Shown piece after piece: positions 62,777 to 64,000 of a stretch of DNA of 64,000 bases (position 1 is its first letter; every line of letters begins with the position of its first letter). Source of the stretch: Aureispira sp964445645 (GTDB lineage: Bacteria; Bacteroidota; Bacteroidia; Chitinophagales; Saprospiraceae); assembly GCA_964445645.1 (NCBI GenBank), contig CAYULH010000003.1, positions 50,715 to 114,714 on the forward strand, given 5' to 3'. The translations under genes were made by a program, and so were the position numbers. The notes beneath the pieces are model-generated. The model was not told the DNA's origin, searched no databases, and worked only from the letters and a program-made list of their open reading frames with translations.

Positions 62777-63406
62777 ATGGAAATCAAATTATCCAAAACC
62801 GACAAAAAAATACTACTCACCCCCAAGGATATTTATAGTGTAATGCAAAAAATACTCTTGCAGGCGAGTCCTATCAATCAAAACAAAGAACATTTCTGGG
62901 TATTGGGCCTAGCCAACAACAACAAACTGCTCTTTGTAGAATTGGTGAGCTTAGGTTCTGTCAACAAAACCATTGTAGAACCAATGGAAGTATATAGCCT
63001 AGCCATACGCAAAAGAGCCGTCAAAATCATACTCTGCCACAACCACCCAAGTGGCTCTACCAAGCCCTCAGAAGAGGACTGGAATATAACCGACCGACTC
63101 ATTCAGGTAGGCCGAATTGTCGATATACCCGTGGTGGAGCATCTCATTATTTCTACGACCAGCTATTTGTCATTTGCGGATACAGGTTTGATAAACTTCT
63201 TAAACAAAAGCATACAGTATGTGCCCAATTATGCCTTGGCTCGAATAATGGATGAACGGGCAAATGCACAAATTGCAAAAATAAGAGCAGAAGCAAGACA
63301 AAAACTGCTTGGTGTAGCCGCCAAACTCAAAAAATATGGCCTGACTGCCAAGCAAATAGCCGAATGTACCAACTTGCCCATAAAGGAAGTGAGGAGTTTG
63401 AAATAA
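62777..63406 (+). CDS. RadC-family JAB-domain protein with helical C-terminal tail (copy 2)
   Basis: A 209-residue paralogue of the protein at 57560-58183: JAB domain with HNHPSG and PSEED, no helix-hairpin-helix domain, and the same kind of tail (KLKKYGLTAKQIAECTNLPIKEV). The shared tail shows it is a defined part of this subfamily. The ATG at 62777 matches the start of copy 1; the frame from 62711 adds 22 residues. Repetitive DNA begins just downstream. Function unknown. Confidence 0.85.
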   Translation: MEIKLSKTDKKILLTPKDIYSVMQKILLQASPINQNKEHFWVLGLANNNKLLFVELVSLGSVNKTIVEPMEVYSLAIRKRAVKIILCHNHPSGSTKPSEEDWNITDRLIQVGRIVDIPVVEHLIISTTSYLSFADTGLINFLNKSIQYVPNYALARIMDERANAQIAKIRAEARQKLLGVAAKLKKYGLTAKQIAECTNLPIKEVRSLK

Positions 63407-63499
63407 GAGCAGCAAGGAAACACTCCTTCCAAAGAAACGACATAAAACAAACACGGCCGAATGCTATTCGCCCCAATAAACAAAACAAAAAGTCCCAAC

Positions 63500-63860
63500 G
63501 GGCAGGGCTGTTAAGTTCTAAATTTAGATTATGTTTAACGCTACGTTTAGGAATCCCGAAGGGATGAAATGATTGTAGCTTTGTTCATAAAGCGTATTTT
63601 TGAACCCTGAAAGGGTGCTATTAAGTTCTAATTGTCAACGCTCCGAAAGGCGAATCCCGAAGGGGTGAAATGATTATAGCTTTGTTCATAAAGCGTATTT
63701 TTGAACCCTGAAAGGGTGCTATATTTATCTTGTATGCTAATAATGACATCCCTTCGGGATTTATAGGCATTTTATAGCATTATTACTACAATAATATCAC
63801 CCCTTCGGGGTTTTTCCAGCAGTATTCGGAGGTATTTGCCAGAACTTAACAGCCCTGCCC
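63500..63860. repeat. Segment bounded by 20-bp perfect inverted repeats
   Basis: gggcagggctgttaagttct at 63500-63519 and its exact reverse complement at 63841-63860 enclose two of the 70-bp repeats. A further partial copy (agggctgttaagttct) lies at 63917-63933 in the first orientation. This could be a non-autonomous mobile element or a product of repeat rearrangement. Confidence 0.7.
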
Positions 63861-63917
63861 GAAGGGATGAAATGATTGTAGCTTTGTTCATAAAGCGTAT
63901 TTTTGAACCCTGAAAGG
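63551..63917 (+). repeat. Three copies of a ~70-bp repeat starting with cccgaaggg
   Basis: Copies at 63551-63621, 63652-63722 and 63857-63917 share cccgaaggg(a/g)tgaaatgat, gctttgttcataaagcg and ttgaaccctgaaagg in order. A fourth truncated copy starts near 63957. The first two are 101 bp apart, and the intervening ctccgaaaggcgaa also recurs near 63951. Inverted cccttcggg words occur at 63750 and 63801. The spacing elements are themselves repeated, so this is not a CRISPR. Confidence 0.85.
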
Positions 63918-63980
63918 TAGGGCTGTTAAGTTCTAATTGTCACCACTCCGAAAGGCGAATCCCGAAGGGACGATTTAATG

Positions 63981-63999
63981 ATTGATACAGTGTATCAAT
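63981..63999. repeat. Near-terminal 19-bp palindrome
   Basis: attgataca-g-tgtatcaat, a perfect 9-bp inverted repeat around one base, at the very edge of the window. It may be the end of the repeat cluster or an element boundary. Confidence 0.6.
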
Positions 64000-64000
64000 T

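Larger units (their letters stand above)
63407..64000. other. Non-coding repeat cluster at the window edge
   Basis: 594 bp without a credible gene (a 67-codon frame at 63364-63567 runs into repeats). It is built from direct repeats of about 70 bp, 20-bp inverted repeats and cccgaaggg-type mini-palindromes, described separately. The cluster probably continues past the window. Confidence 0.7.

Noticed and set aside
63551..63917. Possible CRISPR array
   Set aside because: Repeats are about 70 bp, spacers are repeated themselves and of uneven length, and no cas gene is present.

Overview
The window looks like a chromosome segment from a member of the Bacteroidota, most likely the Saprospiria (inference; no rRNA is present). 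The evidence is five secreted proteins with type IX secretion (T9SS) C-terminal sorting domains, a lipoprotein resembling the C-terminal part of the gliding protein GldM, weak Shine-Dalgarno sites, tRNA promoters of the TTG / TAnnTTTG type, and Bacteroidota-type housekeeping genes.

Layout. 1-6.4 kb is an AT-rich accessory patch: two DnaA-box-like repeats, a 1548-residue Mrr-nuclease/STAND-ATPase protein of the Avs (AVAST) anti-phage kind, attC-like palindromes, and a membrane-anchored coiled-coil protein. 6.4-16.7 kb carries an ATPase remnant without a P-loop, methylmalonyl-CoA mutase, a MITE-like palindrome, dapD, an EamA transporter, a degenerate membrane EEP protein and lpxH with a propeller protein. 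tRNA-Phe and mfd follow. 20.9-23.7 kb is an operon of an unknown protein, a seven-helix membrane protein, a NarX-like kinase and a LuxR-type regulator. 24-29 kb holds a cyclophilin lipoprotein, a TMTC-like glycosyltransferase with TPRs, an SDR and a cyclase. 29-33.4 kb holds the GldM-like lipoprotein, a triple-PDZ T9SS protein, a lectin T9SS protein and a pterin synthase. 33.5-42.9 kb is mostly core: glutathione peroxidase, holB, a TPR protein, dnaN, a NifU-like protein, two rhomboids, an EEP membrane phosphatase/nuclease and a HAD hydrolase.

A second defence-like locus follows tRNA-Met(CAT): a 1500-residue Mrr-STAND protein with a small translationally coupled upstream gene (43.2-48.1 kb). 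It is AT-rich, sits against a tRNA, and is bracketed by a short direct repeat. From 48 kb on come a HYR-repeat T9SS protein, an Arg/Asp-rich secreted protein, an SLC12-type transporter, two tandem paralogous T9SS adhesin-like proteins with duplicated modules, two short RadC-type JAB proteins around a block with thiol peroxidase, an uncharacterised kinase-fold-like protein and a DPP-IV peptidase, and finally a cluster of nested palindromic repeats at the right edge.

The most likely undescribed system is the two-gene Mrr-STAND operon at 43.2-48.1 kb. Its small partner gene matches no family I can name and seems to carry a 5' frameshift. The Avs-like gene with attC-like palindromes at the left end and the kinase-fold-like protein at 58.9 kb are the next best candidates. 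All functions are read from sequence motifs; no database search was possible.
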